Of a stretch of 64,000 nt of DNA, positions 25,433 to 38,876 are shown piece by piece. Below the pieces are notes generated by a model. That model searched no databases, was not told the origin of the DNA, and was given only the letters and a program-made list of their open reading frames with translations. Made by a program: the position numbers and the translations under genes. Within the stretch, counting starts at the first letter, position 1; every line of letters starts with the position of its first letter. Source of the stretch: Nonomuraea sp. SYSU D8015 (GTDB lineage Bacteria; Actinomycetota; Actinomycetes; Streptosporangiales; Streptosporangiaceae); contig NZ_VJYI01000002.1 in assembly GCF_008065375.1 (NCBI RefSeq), positions 248,001 through 312,000 of the forward strand, written 5' to 3'.

Positions 25433-25888
25433 ATGCGCACAATGACGACAGCGACTCTTCTGGCCGGATCCCTGGTGCTCGCGACGAGTTGTGCCACCGC
25501 GCAGCCCGCTGAGCAGGCCGCGTCCTCGACCCCCGACGCGCCGGTCGCCGTGAGCCCGGTCACCACCGCCCCCACGAAGGAGCCCCAGCCGGTCAAGCCG
25601 ACGGGCAATGCCGTGGACGTCCGCAAGGTCGGCTGGACCAAGGCCAAGCCGATCGCCAAGGGCAAGAAGGTCCAGCTCACCTGGTGGTCCGGTGTCGCGC
25701 CGTGCACGGTGCTGCACAAGGTCAAGGTCAAGGAGACCGCGAAGAAGGTCACGATCACGCTGTACGAGGGCACGGCGCCCAAGGCCAGGAACGTGTCCTG
25801 CATCATGATCGCGGTCGAGAAGACCACCACGGTCAAGCTGAAGAAGGCGCTCGGCAAGCGCAAGATCGTGGACGGTTCCAAAGTGTGA
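25433..25888 (+). CDS. small secreted lipoprotein, unknown function
   Basis: 151 residues. The N-terminus TMTTATLLAGSLVLATSCAT is a lipoprotein signal with the lipobox cysteine near residue 20. A disordered Thr/Pro/Ala linker follows to about residue 60, then a compact Lys/Val-rich domain with two cysteines (GVAPCTVLHKVKVKE and ARNVSCIMIAVEKTTT) that could form a disulfide. The fold resembles small immunoglobulin-like secreted domains, but I cannot name a family. GGAG stands just before the ATG at 25433; an ATG at 25442 is equally possible. Confidence 0.78.
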   Translation: MRTMTTATLLAGSLVLATSCATAQPAEQAASSTPDAPVAVSPVTTAPTKEPQPVKPTGNAVDVRKVGWTKAKPIAKGKKVQLTWWSGVAPCTVLHKVKVKETAKKVTITLYEGTAPKARNVSCIMIAVEKTTTVKLKKALGKRKIVDGSKV

Positions 25889-25920
25889 CATGTCCACTTA
25901 CGGACAACCCCAGTGACAAC

Positions 25921-25948
25921 TGATCGATTTGTTGCGATACATCGATCA
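25921..25948. promoter_or_regulatory. palindromic operator candidate upstream of the sugar dehydrogenase
   Basis: TGATCGAT (25921-25928) and ATCGATCA (25941-25948) are perfect 8-base inverted arms around a 12-base spacer. The site lies 55 bases before the GTG start at 26004 in a 115-base gap. No regulator gene is adjacent. Confidence 0.45.
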
Positions 25949-26003
25949 GGACACGCAGGCGACGGGGCGCCGGCGATGATGTCACGCTCCAATGGGGGGA
26001 TCC

Positions 26004-29000
26004 GTGAGACGGCTCTCGCACTGCCTGTTTTCGGCTGCCTTACTTCTGACGTCCTTGATCGCCCTGTCGCCCCAGGCGGCGGCCCTGCCTCAACGATTCC
26101 AGAAACAGACCGTCCTCAGCGGCCTGATAAGCCCCACCAACATCGAGTTCGCCTCTGACGGGCGCGTCTTCGTGGCCGAGAAGGGCGGCTACATCAAGGT
26201 CTTCGACTCGCTCGCGGACACCACCCCCACCGTGTACGCCGACCTGCGCACCAAGGTGCACGACTTCTGGGACCGCGGCCTGCTGGGCATGGCCCTGCAC
26301 CCGGACTTCCCCGCCGACCCGCGCGTGTACGTGCTCTACTCGTACGACGCCGAGCCCGGCGGCGCCGCGCCCCGCTGGGGCCAGGCGAACGAGGACTACG
26401 ACGAGTGCGCCTCCCCGCCGGGGCCGACCGCGGACGGCTGCCGCATCACCGGCCGCCTGTCCGTCATCTCGCCCACCGGCGCGGAGACCCCGCTGATCAC
26501 CGACTGGTGCCAGCAGTACCCCAGCCACTCCATCGGCGACCTGGAGTTCGGCCGCGACGGGATGTTGTACGCCTCGGCCGGTGACGGCGCCAGCTTCGAG
26601 TTCCCCGACTACGGCCAGGACAACCTGACCAGTTCGGACGTCGTGCCCGACAACCCGTGCGGCGACCCGCCCAACGCGGTGGGCACCGCACTGTCGCCGC
26701 CCTCCGCCGAGGGCGGTGCGCTGCGCTCCCAGGACCTGCGGACGAACGGCGACCCGGCCGGGCTCGACGGCACCATCATCCGGATAAATCCGGACACAGG
26801 GGCCGCCGCCCCCGGCAACCCGAACGCGGCCAGCTCCGACCCCAACGTGGCCAGGGCCGTCGCGCTCGGCCTGCGCAACCCGTTCCGCATCACCAGCCGT
26901 CCCGGCACCGACGAGATCTGGTCGGGCGAGGTCGGATGGGGAGCGTACGAGGAGATCAACAGGATCGCCAACCCGACCGGCGGCGTGGCCAACTTCGGCT
27001 GGCCCTGCTACGAGGGCCCGTTCAGGGAGGACGGCTACGAGGCGCTCAACCTGACGATCTGCCAGAACCTCTACGGCGCCGGCGCGTCGGCGCACGCCCA
27101 GCCGTACTTCGCGTGGCACCACGGCCAGCGGCTCAACTCCGGCGACACCTGCACGCCCGGCGGCCAGTCGTCCTCCAGCGGCATCGCGTTCTATGACAGC
27201 GGGCCCTACCCCGACGCGTACGACGGCGCGCTGTTCTTCTCCGACTACAGCCGCAAGTGCGTCTGGGTGATGACCGAGGGCTCGAACGGCCTGCCCGACC
27301 CGGCCTCGGTCTCGACGTTCGACACCGGCATCGGCACGGTCGAGCTGGAGACCGGGCCGAACGGCGACCTGTTCGCGGTCGACTTCGACAACGGCAGGAT
27401 CGTCCGCTACATCTACAACAACAACCCGCCCACGGCGGTGATCGACGCCACTCCGACCTCCGGCGCCGCCCCGCTGACGGTCAATTTCTCCGGCACCGGA
27501 TCGAGCGACGCCGACGGCGACCCGATCACCTACCAGTGGGATCTCGACGGCGACGGCGAGCTCGACGACTCCACCGCCGCCACGCCGTCCCGCACGTATT
27601 CGGCGATCGGGTCCTACGTGGTCAGGCTCCGGGTCAAGGACGACAAGGGCGGCCAGGGCGACGCCACCGTCACGATCAACGTGGGCAACTCCGCCCCAAC
27701 GGCCGCGATCAGCAGCCCGACGTCGGCCACCACCTGGGCGGTCGGGGAGACGATCGGCTTCTCGGGCACCGGCACGGACCCCGATGAGGGCTCGATCCCT
27801 GGATCCCGCATGTCGTGGAAGCTGATCATGCACCATTGCCCCGGGGCCTGCCATGAGCATGAGATCACCACGTACACCGGCGCGTCCGGGTCCTTCCAGG
27901 CGCCCGACCACGAATATCCGTCGCATCTGGAGCTGCGGCTGACCGTCACCGACCAGCACGGGCTGACGGACACCAAGAGCGTGCTGCTGCAGCCGAAGAC
28001 CGTGAACCTCACCTTCACCACCAATCCGCCGGGCCTCCAGATCGGCTTCAACCAGGAGCAGACGGTCACCCCCTTCACGCGGACGGTGATCGTGGGCTCC
28101 GGCAACTCCATCACGGCACCGTCGCCGCAGGGCGACCAGGGGTTCGACGCCTGGTCGGACGGCGGCGCGGCCACGCACAACATCACCGCGCCGGCGACCG
28201 CGACCACGTACACGGCGACGTACAAGACCGTCCAGACGCCCGCCGGCCTGGTGGCGGCGTACGGCATGAACGAGGGCGCCGGGTCGGCGGTCGGAGACGC
28301 CTCCCCGGCCGGGAACGCCGGCACGACCACGACCACCACGTGGTCGGCGAGCGGCAAGTACGGCAAGGCCCTGTCCTTCAACGGGACCTCCAGCTGGGTG
28401 ACCGTCAACGACTCGCCCAGCCTGCGCCTGACGACCGGGATGACCCTGGAAGCCTGGGTCAGACCCACAACCGTCAGCAGCTGGCGCACCGTCCTCATGA
28501 AGCAGCACAGCGGCGGCCTGGCCTACGCCCTGTCCGCCGGCAGCGACACCAACCGCCCCCACAGCGTCATCCACACCACCGGAGAAGTCGACATCGGCGG
28601 CACCGCCTCACTCCCCCTCAACACCTGGAGCCACCTGGCAACCACCTACGACGGCACCACACTGCGCCTCTACGTCAACGGCACCCAAGCCGGCCAACGC
28701 ACCGCAGGCGGCCCCATCCGCACCGACAACGGCGTCCTGCGCATCGGCGGCAACAGCATCTGGGGCGAATACTTCAACGGCCTCATCGACGAAGTCCGCC
28801 TCTACAACCGCGCCCTCACCGCCGCCCAGATCCAGACGGACATGAACACCCCGATCGGCGAGGAGCCGCCGCCCGACACCCAGGCGCCGACCGCGCCCGG
28901 CTCGCCCGCGGCCGTGGGCGGCGCCGGCAGCGCGCAGCTCACCTGGACCGCCTCGACGGACAACGTGGGCGTGGAGGGCTACACCGTGCACCGGTCGACC

Positions 29001-29801
29001 ACGCCGAACTTCACGCCCTCGGGCGCGAACCAGGTCGGCTCCTCGCAGACCACCGCGTTCACGGACGCGGGCCTCGCCGCGGGCACCTACTACTACCGGA
29101 TCCGCGCGTTCGACGCCGCGAGCAACCAGAGCCCGTCCTCGGCCGAGGTGTCCGCCGCCGTCACCGCGCCGCCGGCCAACCCGGGCCTGGTGGCGGCGTA
29201 CGGCATGAACGAGGGCACTGGATCGACCGTCGCGGACGCCTCCGCCACGGGCAACACGGGCACGCTGACGAACACGACCTGGTCGGCGTCCGGAAAGTTC
29301 GGCGGCGCGCTCGCCTTCAACGGCTCGTCGAGCTGGGTGACCGTCAACGACTCGCCCAGCCTGCGCCTGACGACCGGGATGACCCTGGAAGCCTGGGTCA
29401 GACCCACAACCGTCAGCAGCTGGCGCACCGTCCTCATGAAGCAGCACAGCGGCGGCCTGGCCTACGCCCTGTCCGCCGGCAGCGACACCAACCGCCCCCA
29501 CAGCGTCATCCACACCACCGGAGAAGTCGACATCGGCGGCACCGCCTCACTCCCCCTCAACACCTGGAGCCACCTGGCAACCACCTACGACGGCACCACA
29601 CTGCGCCTCTACGTCAACGGCACCCAAGCCGGCCAACGCACCGCAGGCGGCCCCATCCGCACCGACAACGGCGTCCTGCGCATCGGCGGCAACAGCATCT
29701 GGGGCGAATACTTCAACGGCCTCATCGACGAAGTCCGCCTCTACAACCGCGCCCTCACCGCCGCCGAGATCCAGACGGACATGAACGCGCCCGTCAGCTG
29801 A
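26004..29801 (+). CDS. secreted PQQ-dependent sugar dehydrogenase with PKD, FN3 and two LamG domains
   Basis: 1265 residues. A signal peptide (LSHCLFSAALLLTSLIALSP) leads to a glucose/sorbosone dehydrogenase beta-propeller at about residues 35-475 (SPTNIEFASDGRVFVAEKGG, RGLLGMALHPDF, GLRNPFRITSRPGTDEIWSG). Then come a PKD domain (about 480-565), a second PKD-like domain (to about 665), a beta-repeat segment (about 675-745), LamG-1 (about 750-950), fibronectin III (about 965-1055) and LamG-2 (about 1065-1262). It would oxidise a sugar outside the cell while the accessory domains bind polysaccharide. The LamG domains contain an identical 435-bp DNA repeat. The GTG at 26004 follows GGGGGGA; ATG at 25992 is less supported. 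Confidence 0.9.
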   Translation: MRRLSHCLFSAALLLTSLIALSPQAAALPQRFQKQTVLSGLISPTNIEFASDGRVFVAEKGGYIKVFDSLADTTPTVYADLRTKVHDFWDRGLLGMALHPDFPADPRVYVLYSYDAEPGGAAPRWGQANEDYDECASPPGPTADGCRITGRLSVISPTGAETPLITDWCQQYPSHSIGDLEFGRDGMLYASAGDGASFEFPDYGQDNLTSSDVVPDNPCGDPPNAVGTALSPPSAEGGALRSQDLRTNGDPAGLDGTIIRINPDTGAAAPGNPNAASSDPNVARAVALGLRNPFRITSRPGTDEIWSGEVGWGAYEEINRIANPTGGVANFGWPCYEGPFREDGYEALNLTICQNLYGAGASAHAQPYFAWHHGQRLNSGDTCTPGGQSSSSGIAFYDSGPYPDAYDGALFFSDYSRKCVWVMTEGSNGLPDPASVSTFDTGIGTVELETGPNGDLFAVDFDNGRIVRYIYNNNPPTAVIDATPTSGAAPLTVNFSGTGSSDADGDPITYQWDLDGDGELDDSTAATPSRTYSAIGSYVVRLRVKDDKGGQGDATVTINVGNSAPTAAISSPTSATTWAVGETIGFSGTGTDPDEGSIPGSRMSWKLIMHHCPGACHEHEITTYTGASGSFQAPDHEYPSHLELRLTVTDQHGLTDTKSVLLQPKTVNLTFTTNPPGLQIGFNQEQTVTPFTRTVIVGSGNSITAPSPQGDQGFDAWSDGGAATHNITAPATATTYTATYKTVQTPAGLVAAYGMNEGAGSAVGDASPAGNAGTTTTTTWSASGKYGKALSFNGTSSWVTVNDSPSLRLTTGMTLEAWVRPTTVSSWRTVLMKQHSGGLAYALSAGSDTNRPHSVIHTTGEVDIGGTASLPLNTWSHLATTYDGTTLRLYVNGTQAGQRTAGGPIRTDNGVLRIGGNSIWGEYFNGLIDEVRLYNRALTAAQIQTDMNTPIGEEPPPDTQAPTAPGSPAAVGGAGSAQLTWTASTDNVGVEGYTVHRSTTPNFTPSGANQVGSSQTTAFTDAGLAAGTYYYRIRAFDAASNQSPSSAEVSAAVTAPPANPGLVAAYGMNEGTGSTVADASATGNTGTLTNTTWSASGKFGGALAFNGSSSWVTVNDSPSLRLTTGMTLEAWVRPTTVSSWRTVLMKQHSGGLAYALSAGSDTNRPHSVIHTTGEVDIGGTASLPLNTWSHLATTYDGTTLRLYVNGTQAGQRTAGGPIRTDNGVLRIGGNSIWGEYFNGLIDEVRLYNRALTAAEIQTDMNAPVS
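28392..28826 (+). repeat. 435-bp perfect direct repeat, copy 1 (LamG-1)
   Basis: Encodes residues about 797-941 of the sugar dehydrogenase. By eye it matches the copy at 29331-29765 base for base. Inside the repeat all four glutamate codons are GAA, and GTC, CAA, ACA and GCA are common, whereas the flanking coding DNA strongly prefers GAG, GTG and CAG. Confidence 0.92.
29331..29765 (+). repeat. 435-bp perfect direct repeat, copy 2 (LamG-2)
   Basis: Second copy, 939 bases downstream of copy 1 start to start, in the same frame. The sequence before and after differs between copies (for example CAG versus GAG right after the repeat), so the identity ends sharply. Confidence 0.92.
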
Positions 29802-29814
29802 GCCATTCACCCAC

Positions 29815-29853
29815 GCAGACCCCCGGTGCGCGCCCACCGCGCCGGGGGTCTGC
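29815..29853 (+). terminator. hairpin after the sugar dehydrogenase gene
   Basis: GCAGACCCCCGG (29815-29826) pairs with CCGGGGGTCTGC (29842-29853), 12 base pairs, and the 15-base loop can pair further. No clear T tract follows, as is usual in actinobacteria. It separates the dehydrogenase from the dnaK promoter. Confidence 0.7.
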
Positions 29854-29894
29854 CTTCGTCATGCAGAATCTGGAATACGGTGACGCTCACAAGG

Positions 29895-29915
29895 GTTGAG
29901 TCGAGTAGGCTCAAG
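29895..29915. promoter_or_regulatory. HAIR element 1 (HspR operator), imperfect
   Basis: GTTGAGT-N7-GCTCAAG compared with the HspR consensus CTTGAGT-N7-ACTCAAG: one mismatch in each arm. It ends five bases before the -35 hexamer of the dnaK promoter. Confidence 0.75.
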
Positions 29916-29919
29916 TCGT

Positions 29920-31861
<1,942 letters not shown>

Positions 31862-31862
<1 letters not shown>

Positions 31863-32491
31863 TGCCGCCGCGTGAAAACGGGCACGAGGAGCCGGTGATC
31901 CGCGACAATCGCAAGATCGACCCGGAGACGGGGCAGGTCAGGGAGGCCACCGCGGCCGGGGAGGCGGCCGAGCAGCCGCCCGCCGGGGCGCAGGCGGGGC
32001 CCTCCGCCGACGGCGAGCTGGCCGCCCAGCTCGCCGAGCGGACCGCCGACCTGCAGCGCCTCCAGGCCGAATACGTGAACTACCGCAAGCGGGTCGAGCG
32101 CGACCGCGCTGTGGTCAGGGAGCAGGCGGTCGCGGGCGCGCTGATGGAGCTCCTGCCCGTGCTCGACGACATCGGCAGGGCCCGCGACCACGGCGAGCTC
32201 ACCGGCGGATTCGCGAAGGTGGCCGAGTCGCTGGAGGCGGCCGTCACCAAGCTGGGCCTCAGCTCCTTCGGACAGAAGGGCGAGCCGTTCGACCCCACCG
32301 TCCACGAGGCGCTGATGCACAGCTACTCGGCCGACGTGACCGAGCCGACCGCGATCGAGGTGTTGCAGCCTGGATACCGCATGGGTGACAGGGTGCTCCG
32401 CCCGGCGCGGGTGGCCGTGGCAGAGCCCGCCGAACCGGAGGACGTCCCCGCGGCGTCCAATGGCGAAGCACAATCCGAAGAAGACAACTGA
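31862..32491 (+). CDS. grpE: nucleotide exchange factor GrpE
   Basis: 209 residues. A disordered acidic N-terminus precedes the long coiled-coil (LAERTADLQRLQAEYVNYRK) and the C-terminal beta domain with VHEALMHSYSADVTEPTAIE and QPGYRMGDRVLRPARVAVAE. It drives ADP release from DnaK and acts as a thermosensor. The ATG shares its first base with the last base of the dnaK stop (TGATG), with AAGGA six bases upstream inside dnaK; a GTG three bases earlier is less likely. Confidence 0.96.
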
Positions 32492-32510
32492 CGAGGACGA
32501 AGGGCCGTAG

Positions 32511-33680
32511 ATGAGCACCAAGGACTACCTGGAGAAGGACTACTACGCCGTCCTTGGTGTGCCCAAGACCGCCACCGCCGAAGAGATCAAAAAGGCCTAC
32601 CGCAAGCTGGCCAGGCAATACCACCCCGACAGCAACCAGGGCGACCCGACCAAAGAGGCCAAGTTCAAGGAGGTCTCGGAGGCGTACGACGTCCTGTCCG
32701 ACAGCAAGCGCCGCAAGGAGTACGACGAGGCGCGCACGCTGTTCGGCTCCGGGGTGGGCGCGGGCCAGCGGGCCGGCGGTGGCGGATTCCCGTTCGACTT
32801 CGGTGACCTGTTCGGCGGGACCGGCCAGCAGAGCGGCGGCGCGGGCGAGCGGCTCGGCGACCTGTTCGGCGGGCTGTTCAACCGCGGCGGCTCGACCCGC
32901 ACCACCACGTCCAGGCCGCGTCGTGGCCAGGACATCGAGTCCGAGGTCACGCTGACGTTCACCGAAGCGGTCGAGGGCACCACGGTGTCGCTCAGGCTGA
33001 CCAGCTCGGCCGCGTGCGCCGCGTGCACCGGCACCGGCGCCAGGGCGGGCACGACCCCCAGGGTCTGCCCCACCTGCGAAGGCACCGGCGCGGCCAGCCG
33101 CAACCTGGGCAGCTTCGCCTTCTCCGAGCCCTGCCGCGACTGCAAGGGCCGCGGGCTGATCGTGGACGACCCCTGCCCCGTGTGCGAGGGCAGCGGCCGG
33201 GCCAAGAGCACCCGCACCATCCAGGCCCGCATCCCCGCCGGCGTGGCCGACGGGCAGCGGGTCAAGCTCAAGGCGAAGGGCGCGCCGGGCGAGAACGGCG
33301 GCCCGGCCGGCGACCTCTACATCCAGACCCACGTCAAGCCGCATGCCGTGTTCGGCAGGTCGGGCGACAACCTGACCATCACCGTCCCGGTGACGTTCAC
33401 GGAGGCCGCGTTGGGTGCCGAGATCAAGGTGCCGATCCTCAAGGGGATGCCCGTCACGCTGCGCATTCCCCCGGGCACTCCCAACGGGCGGACGTTCCGG
33501 GTGCGCGGCAGGGGCGTGGCCCGCAAGGACGGCACGAAGGGCGATCTGCTCGCCACCGTCGAGGTGGTCGTGCCGAAGACGCTCGACGACAAGTCGCGCG
33601 AGCTCCTGACCGAGTTCAACACCGCGACCGCGGGGGAGGACCCGCGCGCTGATCTCATTCAGCGAGCCAGAAGCGAGTAG
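32511..33680 (+). CDS. dnaJ: chaperone DnaJ (Hsp40)
   Basis: 389 residues. The J-domain has [20 protein letters not shown] and the HPD tripeptide in [11 protein letters not shown]. Then follow a Gly/Phe-rich linker (about 85-140), four zinc repeats ([33 protein letters not shown]) at about 168-230, and two C-terminal peptide-binding domains. It delivers clients to DnaK and stimulates its ATPase. The ATG lies 19 bases after grpE. This is the DnaJ1 form typical of actinobacterial dnaK operons. Confidence 0.97.
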   Translation: MSTKDYLEKDYYAVLGVPKTATAEEIKKAYRKLARQYHPDSNQGDPTKEAKFKEVSEAYDVLSDSKRRKEYDEARTLFGSGVGAGQRAGGGGFPFDFGDLFGGTGQQSGGAGERLGDLFGGLFNRGGSTRTTTSRPRRGQDIESEVTLTFTEAVEGTTVSLRLTSSAACAACTGTGARAGTTPRVCPTCEGTGAASRNLGSFAFSEPCRDCKGRGLIVDDPCPVCEGSGRAKSTRTIQARIPAGVADGQRVKLKAKGAPGENGGPAGDLYIQTHVKPHAVFGRSGDNLTITVPVTFTEAALGAEIKVPILKGMPVTLRIPPGTPNGRTFRVRGRGVARKDGTKGDLLATVEVVVPKTLDDKSRELLTEFNTATAGEDPRADLIQRARSE

Positions 33681-33683
33681 CCG

Positions 33684-34034
33684 ATGGACGCCAATTACTT
33701 CGATCTGTCAGACGACACACCCGTCTACGTGATCTCGGTGGCCGCGCAGCTGTCCGGGCTCCACCCGCAGACGCTGCGTCAGTACGACCGGCTGGGGCTG
33801 GTCAGTCCTGGGCGCACGGCGGGGCGCGGCCGCCTCTACTCCACAAGAGACATCATCCAGCTCCGCGAGGTGCAGCGGCTCTCCCAGGAGGAGGGCATCA
33901 ACCTCGCGGGCATCAAGCGGATTCTCGAGCTCGAGAACGAAAATCTGCGGCTGCGTGAGGAGGTCCACCGCCTGCGCGCCGAGATGCGGATGGTGCGAGC
34001 GTTGATCCGCTACGAGCTGCCACCGGGGGCCTAG
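33684..34034 (+). CDS. hspR: heat-shock repressor HspR (MerR family)
   Basis: 116 residues. The MerR-type winged helix is PVYVISVAAQLSGLHPQTLR followed by QYDRLGLVSPGRTAGRGRLY; a leucine-rich coiled-coil follows (ILELENENLRLREEVHRLRA). HspR represses through HAIR sites, two of which are in front of dnaK, and DnaK feedback keeps it active. The ATG is three bases after dnaJ. A clpB gene follows after six bases, so clpB is under the same promoter here. Confidence 0.96.
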   Translation: MDANYFDLSDDTPVYVISVAAQLSGLHPQTLRQYDRLGLVSPGRTAGRGRLYSTRDIIQLREVQRLSQEEGINLAGIKRILELENENLRLREEVHRLRAEMRMVRALIRYELPPGA

Positions 34035-34040
34035 AAGCAC

Positions 34041-36614
<2,574 letters not shown>

Positions 36615-36629
36615 CCCGCTCCTGTACGC

Positions 36630-36664
36630 GAAGCCCGGAGATCCAGCGGCGATCTCCGGGCTTC
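36630..36664 (+). terminator. terminator of the dnaK-clpB operon
   Basis: GAAGCCCGGAGATC (36630-36643) and GATCTCCGGGCTTC (36651-36664) form a perfect 14-bp stem with a 7-base loop, 15 bases after the clpB stop. No T tract follows. Confidence 0.85.
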
Positions 36665-36799
36665 GGCGTGTCATGACACGGTCATCCGGGCGTTCAATTG
36701 GTAAGGTTCGGCCCTCTCTTCGGACAAGCCCCATGTCGGCCGTCGCGCCCGCGACTACGTTCTGCGTTCGTCACATCACCGACATCAAGGGGGCGTGCG

Positions 36800-37528
36800 G
36801 TGTCATCCCACAAGATCCGGAGCATCATCGCGGCGGCCGCCCTGGCCGCGGGCATCTCCTGGCTCGCCGCGGCACCCACGGACGCCGGGACCTGCGGCAA
36901 GAAGAGGCACGCCTCGGCCGAATGCGGCGAGAGCGTCGAAATGCAGGTGGACGACACCCTCCCCGGCAGCGCGAAGCTCACGCCGGAAGCTGCCTCCCTC
37001 GCCCTGGCCGCCGGTCGGCTGGCCAGGGAGCTCGGCCTGGCCGGCCTGGCGAGCGCGCGGCCCTCGCCTGACCTGCTCGACCTCGGCGGCATCGTGGCGA
37101 CCTGGGGCATGCCTTCGGTGAGCTCCGCCTCGCCGGAGCTGTTCCCCACGGCCCGCGGGCCGGTCGGGATGGAGGACCTGGCGACCGAGGCCCACGTCCC
37201 CGACCTGCCGTCGCTCCCCATCCCGGGGACGCCGCTGGAGGAGCGGATCCCGCGGGACATGACGCTCGGCCGCGGCCCGTTCCCCAACGGGGTCACGGCC
37301 GCCGACGACGACGAATACGGTCCGGACGACCGCAAGAGCCCGGCGGACGGTCTCGAGAAGCCGGTGCGGGAGGTCGGGTCGAAGGTCATCACCGAGCTCC
37401 TGCCGAAGGCGGTGGACGGCGTCGGCGGGGCTTCCGTACTGAGTGTGCCGGGCATGCCGGGTGTTCCGGGACAGGGTGCGGGGCTCGAGGGCCTCACGAG
37501 TCTGGTCAAGGGCTTCGGTCTGCGGTGA
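36800..37528 (+). CDS. secreted protein of unknown function
   Basis: 242 residues. The N-terminus HKIRSIIAAAALAAGISWLA ending AAAPTDAG is a signal peptide. The mature part starts with a short cysteine pair (TCGKKRHASAECGESVEMQV), then is largely Pro/Leu/Ala/Gly-rich without a recognisable domain, and ends GLEGLTSLVKGFGLR. Two cysteines close to the mature N-terminus could form a disulfide. The GTG at 36800 has AAGGGGG upstream. It stands alone between the ClpB terminator and a hairpin at 37595. I do not recognise the family. Confidence 0.7.
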   Translation: MSSHKIRSIIAAAALAAGISWLAAAPTDAGTCGKKRHASAECGESVEMQVDDTLPGSAKLTPEAASLALAAGRLARELGLAGLASARPSPDLLDLGGIVATWGMPSVSSASPELFPTARGPVGMEDLATEAHVPDLPSLPIPGTPLEERIPRDMTLGRGPFPNGVTAADDDEYGPDDRKSPADGLEKPVREVGSKVITELLPKAVDGVGGASVLSVPGMPGVPGQGAGLEGLTSLVKGFGLR

Positions 37529-37830
37529 GCGCGCGGCGTTCCAGCCATCCCGTCCGGGCGCGATCCGTGCCTGCCGCGCCCGGCGTCCCCTAACCGAGGG
37601 GGTCGCGGCCGGCCGCGAGCCGCGACCCCCTCGCCCCAGCCCGAACCCCCGTTTCCGGCTCTCCATGAGGATGCGTGTGTCCGGCACCACGGGACCCTGA
37701 GCACCGCCAAGGGCCCACGTCGCCGCTGAAGCGCCACGGCGTGCCGCCCCGCGCGCGTCCGGACGCACAACGACATGGATGCGTGTGTCGACGGATGGGA
37801 TGCACACGCATCAAATCTGGAACGTGCCCG
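37529..37830. other. intergenic region, 302 bases
   Basis: Lies between the convergent secreted-protein and TPR genes. It holds the hairpin at 37595-37633. No open reading frame in it has a ribosome-binding site or protein-like composition. Confidence 0.5.
37595..37633. terminator. bidirectional terminator candidate
   Basis: CGAGGGGGTCGCGG (37595-37608) pairs with CCGCGACCCCCTCG (37620-37633): perfect 14-bp stem, 11-base loop. It sits between two convergent genes and could end both. Confidence 0.75.
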
Positions 37831-38361
37831 TCAGTGGACGAGCGCGTCCAGTTCGTCCTCGGGGAGCCCGAGATCGACCCTGATGCGGTAGCGCGTCCGC
37901 AGCGCCGCCACATGCTCGGGATCGCTCTCGTCGGACCCCAGCGCCGCCTGGGTGGCCCAGTCGAGGCCGCCCTGCAGATCTCCGTACGCGACCAGCGTCT
38001 CGGCGATCGTGTGCGCGGTCGCCGTGGAGACCCCTCCCTCACGGCGTATCGTCTCGATGACCTCCCTTGCCTCATCGGGCCTGTCGAGCTCGAAGAGCGT
38101 GTCGGCGATGCCGGCACGCGGGTCGAAACCCGCCTCGCCACCGTCCTCGACCGCGCGCTGGAAACACTCCATCGCGCGCGCGGGCTGGCCTGCCGCTCGC
38201 CACTCCTCGGCGGCGAGGACCAGGATGGACGCCCTGGAGACGTCGCCGGACGTGTAGTCGAGGGCGACGTCGTACAGCCGACTGGCCAGGGAACTGTGGT
38301 CGTCGGCCAGCAGGGCCTGCTCAAGCAGACGATCAAGGTGCTCACGGGTCACATGCGCCAC
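37831..38361 (-). CDS. tetratricopeptide-like protein
   Basis: 176 residues, all helical. Consecutive helix pairs of TPR type are visible (SLASRLYDVALDYTSGDVSR, LVLAAEEWRAAGQPARAMEC, IADTLFELDRPDEAREVIET, AETLVAYGDLQGGLDWATQA). It would be a cytoplasmic scaffold; partners are unknown. The start is GTG at 38361; no strong Shine-Dalgarno sequence is seen. Conserved proteins of this size occur singly in actinobacteria. Confidence 0.8.
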   Translation of the reverse strand: MAHVTREHLDRLLEQALLADDHSSLASRLYDVALDYTSGDVSRASILVLAAEEWRAAGQPARAMECFQRAVEDGGEAGFDPRAGIADTLFELDRPDEAREVIETIRREGGVSTATAHTIAETLVAYGDLQGGLDWATQAALGSDESDPEHVAALRTRYRIRVDLGLPEDELDALVH

Positions 38362-38527
38362 ACCGCGAGACTACCGAGCCGACCGGCGCTTTGCCCGGTC
38401 AATGCGCATCGCCGGTCGACCCCATATTCGGTAACGTCTGGTCCAATCCTGATTACAGTACGCGTGTTTGTGCACGCCACAGGGCATATAGCAGTCGCTC
38501 TGCGTCCCGCGAGCGGAAGGGGCTGTG

Positions 38528-38866
38528 ATGGGCATGTCCAAACAGACGACCTTCGCGCTGGCTTGTGCGGTCGTATTGTCCGCTCTCGTCCCGGGTGTGG
38601 CAGGCTACATGTCGGCCCGGTGGGAGGCCATCGAGGCGGCAGAACGCAATCTGCGGGCGCTGGAGGCGAGGCTGGATCTCCGCGAGGCGCGTGACGCGCG
38701 CCCGGTGTCGTTCCCGGCGCCATGCGTCCGCACGCCGCCCACGCCGCGGCTCCAGCAGCTGCCCACCACCGCGCTCGGCGACCGGCGGCACTGGCCCGGT
38801 GACGTGCCGGCCTGGACTCCCGGACCGCTGGACGAGGCGGGGAACGCCCCCGAGAGCGAGCAGTGA
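38528..38866 (+). CDS. small single-pass membrane protein
   Basis: 112 residues. A membrane helix at about residues 8-26 (FALACAVVLSALVPGVAGYM) is followed by a short coiled-coil (WEAIEAAERNLRALEARLDL) and a Pro-rich acidic tail with one cysteine. It resembles a signal-anchored envelope protein; function unknown. The ATG at 38528 has GAAGGGG five bases upstream; GTG at 38525 is an alternative. It converges with the TetR gene. Confidence 0.7.
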   Translation: MGMSKQTTFALACAVVLSALVPGVAGYMSARWEAIEAAERNLRALEARLDLREARDARPVSFPAPCVRTPPTPRLQQLPTTALGDRRHWPGDVPAWTPGPLDEAGNAPESEQ

Positions 38867-38876
38867 GGCGCCCTCG

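Noticed and set aside
26040..28574. 844-residue minus-strand reading frame opposite the sugar dehydrogenase, with a partial second copy at 28608-29513
   Set aside because: It is the antisense of a clear secreted enzyme. The apparent duplication only reflects the 435-bp LamG repeat on the other strand.
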